Part shown: piece by piece, positions 17,019-24,948 of the stretch | Layout: the number at the start of each line of letters is the position of its first letter | How positions within the stretch are numbered: the stretch's first letter is position 1 | DNA from: Candidatus Kapaibacterium sp. | Lineage (GTDB): Bacteria; Bacteroidota; Ignavibacteria; Kapaibacteriales; UBA7675 | NCBI GenBank assembly: GCA_028284775.1 | Contig: JANQRB010000009.1 | Location: 1 to 64,000, forward strand | DNA: 64,000 nt | Direction of reading: 5' to 3' | Position numbers and translations under genes: made by a program | The notes under the pieces: generated by a model | The model's database searches: none | Told to the model about the DNA's origin: nothing | What the model saw: only the letters and a program-made list of their open reading frames with translations

Positions 17019-17855
17019 ATGCAGAATATTCGTCAGACAAACTCGCCCTGGCTTTCGGGAATACTCCTGGTAATTCTATTGATCCTGGCTGGACTACTCT
17101 GGCATTGTTGTTCAACGTGCAAGCGCGAACCTCATGCGCTGGGACTCGGCACTATCGATACTTCCTGCGGCCAGTGGGCAGACATGAGCGGCGGCTCAGT
17201 CACCTTGGGCCAGGAGTTTGATCTGCTTATTGGAATGTTCGACCAGTCGGGCATGGAGCTCATCGACCCCGGCGTGAACATGACGGTGCAATTAACTATC
17301 CTGGACACAAACGGGCTTCCGCATCCCTATATAGTCATCGTAGGCTCGTCTACGGCCACCATGAGCGCGGACAATCCGGTCATAGATATGAGGATTGCGC
17401 TCATGAGCAGAGGCGGCGAGATCCCGACGAGTGTCTTGTTGCAGGTAGCTGTTCCGTCTCATCAGGAAATTTTACCCGCCGAGTGCCCGGTTGATGTCGT
17501 TCACTCATCTCACATAACGTCAACCATGCAAATCACTGTGCTTGGCATGTTGATTGATTGTAATCCTCCTTTGCCTTCGCGAGAATGCAATGTCCACTCA
17601 ATACCAACGGGTGGGTGGAATTTTGTAGCTTCGGGCGGCTCAGTCATCAGTAATGTAGCTACCGGTGTGCCGGGGCATTTTCAGATCGAGTTCGAACTTA
17701 CTTCAAGCACCGGCCATTATACCGAAACAATCGATTGGTCCGACTCTGTCACGGGGCTTTCGGGATCCTTCGTTCTGGATTGGCAGGACATAACCCGGGT
17801 CGAACACTCCGATGGCGAACGAATCACGCACTTTGTGTCGATTTGCTTGAACTAG
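17019..17855 (+). CDS. Membrane-anchored hypothetical protein
   Basis: 278 residues; ATG preceded by AGAGGG at six bases. One N-terminal transmembrane segment (about residues 13-30, LSGILLVILLILAGLLW) ends in a Cys-rich patch (HCCSTC), which could be a lipobox-like lipidation site or simply a cysteine cluster. The rest is predicted beta-rich and extracytoplasmic, with no domain I recognise and no T9SS signal. It lies between the T9SS subtilisin and the TPR kinase on the same strand, so it may be co-transcribed with either. Confidence 0.75.
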   Translation: MQNIRQTNSPWLSGILLVILLILAGLLWHCCSTCKREPHALGLGTIDTSCGQWADMSGGSVTLGQEFDLLIGMFDQSGMELIDPGVNMTVQLTILDTNGLPHPYIVIVGSSTATMSADNPVIDMRIALMSRGGEIPTSVLLQVAVPSHQEILPAECPVDVVHSSHITSTMQITVLGMLIDCNPPLPSRECNVHSIPTGGWNFVASGGSVISNVATGVPGHFQIEFELTSSTGHYTETIDWSDSVTGLSGSFVLDWQDITRVEHSDGERITHFVSICLN

Positions 17856-18007
17856 TTGCTCGAAATTGCCCGGCAGGCGGCCGCCGTCACACCAGAGTCG
17901 CGACGGCAACTCAGGCGGCGGTCGCATTCGGCGAAACCAAGAGCCGGCTCCCTTCCCGGTCGGAACTTTGTGTGCCATTGTTTGCCAAATGCTGTTAATT
18001 TATCGAT

Positions 18008-19837
18008 ATGACCAACTGTAAATCTTTCGATGAACGCCTCGACGAACTGCGGGCGATGGGACCGCCAGACTTGGAAGGACGCCTCCGCAGCAGTCTGCAT
18101 TTGCAGGAGCTCTGCCTGAAGGTGGAATGTCTGAATCATTATGTGCACGCGGTACTGGTGGAAGCCGACACCTACGTGAAACAGGGGCGCTACGAGGATT
18201 GTCTGCGTCGTTTACACGAAGTGCTGCCGCTCGCGGAGAACAAGGGCGATGAGCGGGCAAAAGTTAATACCACCAAGTTGATGGCGGAAGCTCTTATCAA
18301 TATGGGCAACCTGACTGATGCGCTCGAGCTGTTTTTCAAGATTCTGCCGCTGGCGGAGCGCCTGGAAGATCGAAGGCTACCGGCAAGTATCCTGCTGAGC
18401 ATGGGAGGAGCGTACCTGGCTCTGAACAAAAAAGATCAGTCACTCACTTACAGCCACAGAGCGCTGCAAATGTTTCAGGATGAGAAGTATGAACCGGGAA
18501 TCAACGCCGCGCTCACCAACATCGGCTATGCGCACATCGCCGCCGAAAACTACGGCGAGGCGATTGAGATTCTGACGGAAGCCCTGGCGAGCGCACAGCG
18601 TTGTCAACATTCCAACGGCCAGGTCTATGCCCTAAACCTTCTTGGCATCATCCATCGTGATCAGGGGCGCTTTCACGAGGCGGGCAGGCTCCATGGCAGA
18701 GCGCTGCAGATCGCGCGCCGGGCCAATGACAGCTATGCCGAATGTGATTCCCTGCACTATCTGGCGAAACACCGCCTGGCAGCCGGCAAGCCCGCCGCCG
18801 CCATGCGCTACTGCCGTTTGGCGCGCGACATTGCACAGGATCAATCTTTCAAACGCCTGCTATGTGAACTTTACCAGGTCTTCGCCCTTGTTTACGAGAC
18901 GATGGGCAAAAATAGCAGCGCCCTGGCTTATTTCCGGCGGTATCATGAGCTGGATCGCGAGATCGTCAATGCTGAAGCGCAGCGCGCCGGTAACTCGCTG
19001 CGCCTGCACTTCGAAAACGAAACCGCGCAAAAGGAGGCGGAGATACAGCGACTGCGGAATGTAGAGCTGGCGGATATGAATACAAGACTCGATGCCGCGA
19101 ATTCGCAGCTCGTCCGCAGCAACGCTCAACTGACTCGGATAAATGCTGAAAAATCCTTGTTTATGCGAGTGCTGCGGCACGAATTGCTGAGTCCGCTGAA
19201 ACATGTAATCTTTTACGCCGAAGAGCTTGATCACGGTTTTGACCGGTTTTCAAACACGGAAATGCTGGAAATTATTCGCAGCGTACAGCGCGAATCCAGC
19301 AATTCGCACAGCATGGTCGAAACGCTGCTGAATATCAATTTGATTGAGCTCGGCGAGCTGCTTATCGAACTGGAAAGTGTTGAGATCTGTGCCTGTGCGC
19401 GTGATAAGCTTACTACATGGGCCGGGCGCGCCAAGGCTAAACGTATTAAACTCATACCGGATATCGACTCTAAAAATGTTTATGTCAGCGCAAATCGTAT
19501 CCATCTGCAGCAAATCATTGACAACCTGCTGTCTAATGCAGTGAAATTCTCGCAATACGATACCAGTGTAAGGCTGAAGGTACGTGAACAGCCCGGAGTC
19601 GCGCGGCTCGAAGTTCAGGACGAAGGACCGGGACTGACGAATGAAGACAAAAAACGGGTGTTTCAAACCTTTGCCAAGCTAAGTGCGCGGCCGACCGGCG
19701 GTGAAAAGTCTCACGGGATCGGTCTGTCATTTGTGCGGCGAATTACCGAAGCGATGAATGGCCGCGTTTGGTGCGAAAGTGAAGCCGGCAAAGGAGCGGT
19801 CTTTATCGTGGAGCTGCCCCTGGTGAATCCGGCCTGA
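18008..19837 (+). CDS. Cytoplasmic TPR-containing sensor histidine kinase
   Basis: 609 residues with no transmembrane segment. Residues about 40-320 form at least six tetratricopeptide repeats (patterns such as GRYEDCLRRLHEVLPLAENKGD and ALTNIGYAHIAAENYGEAIEIL). A coiled coil follows (about 325-375). The HisKA H-box reads RHELLSPLKH (His about 395). The HATPase domain has N-box DNLLSNAVKF, G1 DEGPGL, F-box VFQTFAKL and G2 GIGLSF. It senses through protein contacts rather than a periplasmic ligand. No receiver is fused, so the nearby orphan regulators at 10732 and 11565 are candidate partners (inference). The start has no clear ribosome site; the ATG at 18056 is an alternative. Confidence 0.88.
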   Translation: MTNCKSFDERLDELRAMGPPDLEGRLRSSLHLQELCLKVECLNHYVHAVLVEADTYVKQGRYEDCLRRLHEVLPLAENKGDERAKVNTTKLMAEALINMGNLTDALELFFKILPLAERLEDRRLPASILLSMGGAYLALNKKDQSLTYSHRALQMFQDEKYEPGINAALTNIGYAHIAAENYGEAIEILTEALASAQRCQHSNGQVYALNLLGIIHRDQGRFHEAGRLHGRALQIARRANDSYAECDSLHYLAKHRLAAGKPAAAMRYCRLARDIAQDQSFKRLLCELYQVFALVYETMGKNSSALAYFRRYHELDREIVNAEAQRAGNSLRLHFENETAQKEAEIQRLRNVELADMNTRLDAANSQLVRSNAQLTRINAEKSLFMRVLRHELLSPLKHVIFYAEELDHGFDRFSNTEMLEIIRSVQRESSNSHSMVETLLNINLIELGELLIELESVEICACARDKLTTWAGRAKAKRIKLIPDIDSKNVYVSANRIHLQQIIDNLLSNAVKFSQYDTSVRLKVREQPGVARLEVQDEGPGLTNEDKKRVFQTFAKLSARPTGGEKSHGIGLSFVRRITEAMNGRVWCESEAGKGAVFIVELPLVNPA

Positions 19838-20523
19838 ATCGGAACCCAGGATGCTAAAGATAGTTGAAGTCATTGCGAAGGAACGTGTTTCCAGATCGCA
19901 ATTGACACAGTGCGCAAGCACATGCATATCACAAAAGGCAAATAGAAACGTTCAAGCCGTTCTCGATCCGAGTTCGCGCCACCTGGAAGGTTAAGCTTTC
20001 AGAATTAAGACGAAGATGATTTACGGTGCGACGGTCAGATTCATGGTATTGGTCTTGGAGCAATTTCGCATAAGATTGAACCGGTCCGATAATAGCTGCA
20101 CGTGGTGCAGCGCGTGGGCGCTGCGTAATTCCAAAACATCAAAAGTCTAATAATTCTTTGACGACAGATACGGAGACAATTATGAAATGCGGACCGAGTT
20201 GTCGTAGCAAAGCAGGTGAAATGCCTGCCAAAATCGGAAAAAAATGGCCGCCGCTGCTTTTTTCGAGCGGATTTTTTAGATTTTTGTTTGAGCAGTCACT
20301 GAAGCTGTGTTGCCCAATGGCCCGATTTTCGCAAGTTTTCCCGGACGTAAATTCTACCGACTTACAGAACTGACCAAATGACTAAAAATACGCGGTATAT
20401 ACGTACTGTATTTCTGGCATTTACGTGCTATATTAAGTGAGACAGAGCATAGAAAGTGCGCGACTTCAACAAAGTCTAATTAACAATTGCACATACTCAT
20501 GTCTCTTCCCACTAGGAATAACT
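19838..20523. other. Intergenic region upstream of the IS630-like fragment
   Basis: About 690 bases without a supportable gene. It contains a perfect 7-bp hairpin, GCAGCGC (20107-20113) with GCGCTGC (20118-20124), and a possible terminator at 20251-20280. The open frame at 20158-20373 has no ribosome site and no domain. Confidence 0.5.
20251..20280 (+). terminator. Possible weak terminator
   Basis: CCGCT (20251-20255) pairs with AGCGG (20266-20270), followed by ATTTTTT and then ATTTTT. The stem is short. It would insulate the T6SS side from the kinase gene upstream. Confidence 0.35.
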
Positions 20524-21042
20524 ATGGGAAGGCCATTACTAAAAATCAAAGGTTATTCTCCTGAGCAGATCAAAGCGCTCTTAACACATAATGAGCGTTA
20601 CATGGAAGGTATTCGCCTGTATGCCGTCTATCTGGTGTCGCTCGGTAAATCAAGCCGACAGCTTGAAGAGCTCTACAATACGAGTTTCAAACAGATAACC
20701 AACTGGGTTCATCGCTTTGAACGTGAGGGCTTAGAGGGTTTAAAGGACAGGCCGGGCCGCGGCAGAAAGCCAAAGTTGAGTCAGGATCAGCTCAACTGTC
20801 TGGCTAAAGTAGTTTCGGAAGAAACACCCCTGGACCATGGCTATGACTCAGCGTTTTGGAGTGGTCCATTGCTGATCGATTGGATCGAACAAAATTTTCA
20901 AGTACAATACAAGAGAGCCCAGATCTACAATCTGTTGAAGAAACTTGGGTTCTGCTATTATAAGTCGAAAGGGATATGTCCGGAAGCCGATAGTCCGAAG
21001 CCGGAGAAGCCCGACGAAGCTGAGAGCAAAGTCTTCGAATGA
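20524..21042 (+). pseudogene. IS630-type transposase N-terminal half (helix-turn-helix only)
   Basis: 172 residues from the ATG at 20524 (AGGA seven bases upstream; the frame is open from 20437). It contains the two DNA-binding parts of IS630-family transposases: a homeodomain-like HTH (SSRQLEELYNTSFKQITNWV), the linker GLKDRPGRGRKPKLS, and a second winged HTH (QVQYKRAQIYNLLKKLGF). IS630 enzymes are about 330-350 residues, with a C-terminal DDE nuclease domain; it is absent here and no frame downstream to 21364 supplies it. The C-terminus ends in an acidic Pro/Glu tail. Either a truncated transposase or a domesticated DNA-binding protein. It sits directly upstream of the T6SS block, a place where a regulator would be useful, but nothing shows regulation. 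Confidence 0.75.
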
Positions 21043-21364
21043 AGCGGGATCAACCATTCTGTTGATCGAAGAATTTGCACTCTCCGACTAATACTGCATT
21101 ATTGAGGAAAGAACCGACCTTATTAAGAGCGGTATAACTTAAACCTTCACTAGCCAAGCATGTGAACTTGTATTCATGGGTGGTGGCTGAATAGTGGCGG
21201 GTAGTTCATTTGGCAACAGTGTCTTAGCGGTTTTTACTAATTCACACACTTTCTTCACTTTGTAAGGGCTGCCTACCTCGCCATGATAGAAAAGATGAGC
21301 AGCATTGCATCGGACAACTTTCCGATTTTCACATGGCAACGATTAATGAGCGGCTAAACTATTA
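21043..21364. other. Region just upstream of the T6SS block
   Basis: About 320 bases with no supported gene. A minus-strand open frame (21139-21339) lacks a ribosome site. This stretch should contain the promoter of the T6SS operon, but I cannot assign boxes. Confidence 0.4.
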
Positions 21365-22747
21365 ATGATCAAAGAGTTCAATAGAGTCTTGTGGCGCGAT
21401 GGCGATGTAATCACTGAACGTCATTTTAGCTTACTCGAAGAGTGGATCGACGACGTGACGAAGGGCATGACTCTTAGCCGGGGTTACTTTGGGCTACTCG
21501 GCAATGCGCTACATTCGGGGCCGGCGCTGAACGCAGTCGATTCAATTACCTGCCATCAACTCGACGGTATTCACTGGCGGGCTGATCTGCGCAACCTGCA
21601 GTTTATCGCCCCCGACGGTACGCTGGCGCGATTGATTGACAGCCGTTCGTACGAATTTACAGTCAAGCTCTCAACGAAGGATGATGAAGAAGGACACATT
21701 TATCTTTACATCCATACCGCTGATCCTGGCAGCGAAAGAGGTGAAGAAGCCACCGACTCTGAAGTCGTTAAGGATATTGTTCTTTACGCCCAGGCTTTTG
21801 CTGTGACGACATCCAATGACTCCGACATGGGTGTACCGATCTGCCGTTTCGGAGTTTCGGGAAGCCAGATTATTCCGGATGAGAGTTTTATTCCCTTTGG
21901 TCTGTTTATCGATTCAAGTGAACGCTGCATTGTCGCGCGTGACACGCTTCTGACTTTGTTGCACGACCTGAGCCATCGTCTTGCAGTGTATTTTGCTACC
22001 CTGCGACCGGGCGCTGAACACAATATGATATGGACGCTTACGGCGCAACTTATTCGGATTTGCATTCAATTCGGCGCTCCGCTGCGCCAGACGAATTCGC
22101 CCACACAGGATTTTCTCTTGCGTTTACAGCAGTTCCTGGATATGGTACAGACGGAGATCCGGATTTTCAGCGTCGGCACCGGCGATGAGAAATTGCGGCA
22201 AAAAGCATTGCAAACAGTTGATCGAATGGCAAGGCCGATTATGAAGCCGCTGCTAAAGGGCGTGACAGCCCATTATGATCTTGCGCATGCATTTAAAAGC
22301 GCTTCAACTTGCATCGATGCTGTGATCGACTTCACTGCCGACCTGCCGGAAGGCATAAAGAAAGAACAATGGCTGAGTATTGCCACGGCCGCCTTAAGCA
22401 CAGAAGGCGGACGTAATAAACTGGAAATTACGCTCGCCGAAGAGGCCAGACTGGACAAAGGCGCGGTATCGCTTACCTTTTATTTTCACCACTTTACCCG
22501 CGAAGAAATAGCGGAGGGCACTGTGCGCATCGGACTTGGCAATGTAGCTTATGGATTTCTGACGGATCTGCGCAATCCGCTGCGCCGAATGGCGGGAGAG
22601 GCCTTTTCGTATTACGTGGAGTTTCCGCCTGAATTAGTGCGGCAGAGCAAGGTCAAGAACTTTACACTATATCTTCCGCGGCCATTGGGGGAGATTATCG
22701 GCGACATTGACCGCAAGATCAGAATAATGGTTAAAGCAAAGGAGTAA
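21365..22747 (+). CDS. tssK: TssK-like T6SS baseplate protein
   Basis: 460 residues. The N-terminus has the TssK signature arrangement: a strand with VLWRDGD followed by RHFSLLEEWIDD (classical TssK begins with V-x-W-x-x-G and an HFQ-type helix). It continues as beta-shoulder, helical-neck and C-terminal head regions (last part FTLYLPRPLGEIIGDIDRKI). TssK joins the baseplate to the membrane complex. It is the first gene of the block and lies 5 bases before the GTPase gene. The assignment rests on the N-terminal pattern, size and context, since the middle is divergent; the start has only a weak ribosome site. Confidence 0.7.
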   Translation: MIKEFNRVLWRDGDVITERHFSLLEEWIDDVTKGMTLSRGYFGLLGNALHSGPALNAVDSITCHQLDGIHWRADLRNLQFIAPDGTLARLIDSRSYEFTVKLSTKDDEEGHIYLYIHTADPGSERGEEATDSEVVKDIVLYAQAFAVTTSNDSDMGVPICRFGVSGSQIIPDESFIPFGLFIDSSERCIVARDTLLTLLHDLSHRLAVYFATLRPGAEHNMIWTLTAQLIRICIQFGAPLRQTNSPTQDFLLRLQQFLDMVQTEIRIFSVGTGDEKLRQKALQTVDRMARPIMKPLLKGVTAHYDLAHAFKSASTCIDAVIDFTADLPEGIKKEQWLSIATAALSTEGGRNKLEITLAEEARLDKGAVSLTFYFHHFTREEIAEGTVRIGLGNVAYGFLTDLRNPLRRMAGEAFSYYVEFPPELVRQSKVKNFTLYLPRPLGEIIGDIDRKIRIMVKAKE

Positions 22748-22752
22748 ACTAC

Positions 22753-24948
22753 ATGTTTGTGCCGGTGACGCAGGCGGGTATTACTTTTAACGAATTGTTC
22801 ACGACGCTTGTAGAACGATTAGATAAGCTTGGGAGTGACAACACTGCCCAAGCCGAGGAAATCTCCGTGGCCGTCATCGCATTTTTCCAATCGGTTCAAC
22901 ATCTTGTGAAATCCCTCCGCGAATCAAAGATTATCGTAACGGAATTATTTGAAATCGATCAGACACTGCTCGGCCGCTTCAATGACGGCAAACTCATCGA
23001 GGATTCGACGCAAGAGCAATTCAGGCGCTTGCTGCGCGATCTCATCGTTCTGTGGTACCGCTATGTGATATTGGCCAATCTTTCGCAATCAAACATTGTT
23101 TTACTTAACATTCCCGCAATACAATCCTTCTTTGAGACCTGGAAAGCCTCGGAGCGTGTCGGCCTGGACCAACCGGAGCAAGAGCGCTTAATTGTTGATA
23201 TCGCAATCCTCTTGACGGCGTCCGATTATCTGAACGTGGAGACGCGAATTCGTCTCTTTGGCATAATCGGCGAAATTGGCATTGCCTTGGGGGCGGACCA
23301 GGAATGGGCGCGTCAGCGCTTAATGGACTATGCCGACGATATCTATCAACGGAACTTGGGGCTGAGCGGACAATCCTTCGCTGAAATTCTCTTGTGTCTA
23401 TACGTAATATGGCAGTCTGGCTCGGGCTTCGAATCATCAGTCGGCGAGATTGCTCTCCGCAAAGCCGTCCGCTTCTGGAGTAGCGGCAACACTTTTCTGG
23501 AAGCATTGTTCAAAGCCTGGAATCTGTATGTCGAACATGATTACAGTTCACCCTTGCTAAAGGGCGATCAACTTCGGCTCAAGGAAGCGAGTTCACTATA
23601 TCGTGCTATTCTGGAGAAAAAGTCGCGTCTTGGCATCGGTCATTCCTTTTCTGATCTGGCGCGCCGCAACGGGTCTTTCGATGCTGCCGATACGCTGTTT
23701 CAACCGATACAGATTTTTTTGCTTGGAGGCTCCGGCGCCGGCAAGAGCAGTTTTTTAACGGCCTTCAGTTACGACGTTAAAATGCGCGGCGGCACCAGCG
23801 CGCTCACGCTCGGTAAAGAACTACAGGCGCACTACGAGCGAAACTCACCGGCATGGCATGAAGGCCGAATGCCTCCCAGCACGGACTATCAAAATTTCAC
23901 CTTCTGGCGCGACCTCAATGTGGCGGCATTTTCAATGATGGATTACGGCGGCAGCGTGGCGCAGCCCGAACAATGGGACCGCGAACTACAGGAGCGCTTT
24001 AACAGCGCCAGAGGTTTGCTGTTTTTCGTCGAGAGTGCGGTGTATACCGATCCCGACGCATTGCGCCAATATTCCGACTGGCTGGCCACGCTGCTTGAAT
24101 ACTGGACCAAGAGTAACCAGGACCTGCGTAACATGCCCGTCGCCCTGGTTCTGACGAAATGCGATCAGGTCCTTGGTGACGCGATGGCGGCATTAACACG
24201 CTCCAGCCTGTTGCCGCGCGGTTTTCAGCCGGCGCTTGTCGAGCAACTTCTGGAACACCGTTACAATGGCGGCATGGCAAAACGTCTGCAATCGCCTTAT
24301 GGTCGATTATGCGACGCGATCATCAATGACAAAGCCAATAACCGCGAACCGCGTCTGCAGGATATTGTCCAGAACATCGTCGACAACTGCGAGCGCTTTT
24401 TCGCCAAACTGCTCGAGCGGACGTATAACTATCAGATTTTTCTTTCGGCCTCGTCCTCGCCTAAAGCCACCGGTAATGATGTTCTGCCCTTCGGCATTTC
24501 CGAGCCCCTGGCCTGGCTGATTGATATTCTCGAGCTTAACCACATTCAAGAGTCATTGACGATGTTCAATGCGGAAGCCGATGAGACAGGCAAATCCATC
24601 GAATTTTTGAAAGAGGACTATGCCTCGATGCAGCGGGCGCGGGCCGACATCGACGAAGCCGTTAAAGAGATCGATGAGTTGCGACCCAGGTTCTGGGTTT
24701 TAGGCAAGGACGATCGTATTAATTCCCTGGAACATAAAGTCGAATCGGCAAATGCCAGATTCAGGGATATCTTTAAACGGGTCGTTAATGACGAGGAAGA
24801 ACCGAATAAAACAGCCGCGCTTCAGTCTGTCGAGAATCAACTGCGTAAAAAAGAAACATTTCTCAAAGAACTGCATGCCAAACGCGCGGATTACGAAACG
24901 GTCCTGCTGAGCTTACAGGCGGCTGACGACCGGAGGGGGCGGGAATGA
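22753..24948 (+). CDS. Soluble P-loop GTPase of the T6SS locus
   Basis: 731 residues, GGAG nine bases before the ATG, no transmembrane segment. The first 300 residues are helical. A GTPase domain follows with G1 GGSGAGKSS (about 325-333), G3 MMDYGGS (Asp about 397), G4 LTKCDQ (about 467-472) and G5 SASSSP (about 565). G4 TKxD points to guanine specificity. The C-terminus (about 600-725) is coiled coil. It sits between tssK and tssH and overlaps tssH by 4 bases, so it is part of the machine's operon. TssM of classical T6SS also has a cytoplasmic NTPase domain, but TssM is over 1000 residues with three membrane spans; this protein has none. A stand-alone GTPase replacing the TssM NTPase is a hypothesis. 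Confidence 0.75.
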   Translation: MFVPVTQAGITFNELFTTLVERLDKLGSDNTAQAEEISVAVIAFFQSVQHLVKSLRESKIIVTELFEIDQTLLGRFNDGKLIEDSTQEQFRRLLRDLIVLWYRYVILANLSQSNIVLLNIPAIQSFFETWKASERVGLDQPEQERLIVDIAILLTASDYLNVETRIRLFGIIGEIGIALGADQEWARQRLMDYADDIYQRNLGLSGQSFAEILLCLYVIWQSGSGFESSVGEIALRKAVRFWSSGNTFLEALFKAWNLYVEHDYSSPLLKGDQLRLKEASSLYRAILEKKSRLGIGHSFSDLARRNGSFDAADTLFQPIQIFLLGGSGAGKSSFLTAFSYDVKMRGGTSALTLGKELQAHYERNSPAWHEGRMPPSTDYQNFTFWRDLNVAAFSMMDYGGSVAQPEQWDRELQERFNSARGLLFFVESAVYTDPDALRQYSDWLATLLEYWTKSNQDLRNMPVALVLTKCDQVLGDAMAALTRSSLLPRGFQPALVEQLLEHRYNGGMAKRLQSPYGRLCDAIINDKANNREPRLQDIVQNIVDNCERFFAKLLERTYNYQIFLSASSSPKATGNDVLPFGISEPLAWLIDILELNHIQESLTMFNAEADETGKSIEFLKEDYASMQRARADIDEAVKEIDELRPRFWVLGKDDRINSLEHKVESANARFRDIFKRVVNDEEEPNKTAALQSVENQLRKKETFLKELHAKRADYETVLLSLQAADDRRGRE

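Noticed and set aside
21139..21339. 66-residue minus-strand open frame before tssK
   Set aside because: No ribosome site and no recognisable feature; it would cover the expected promoter region of the T6SS operon.
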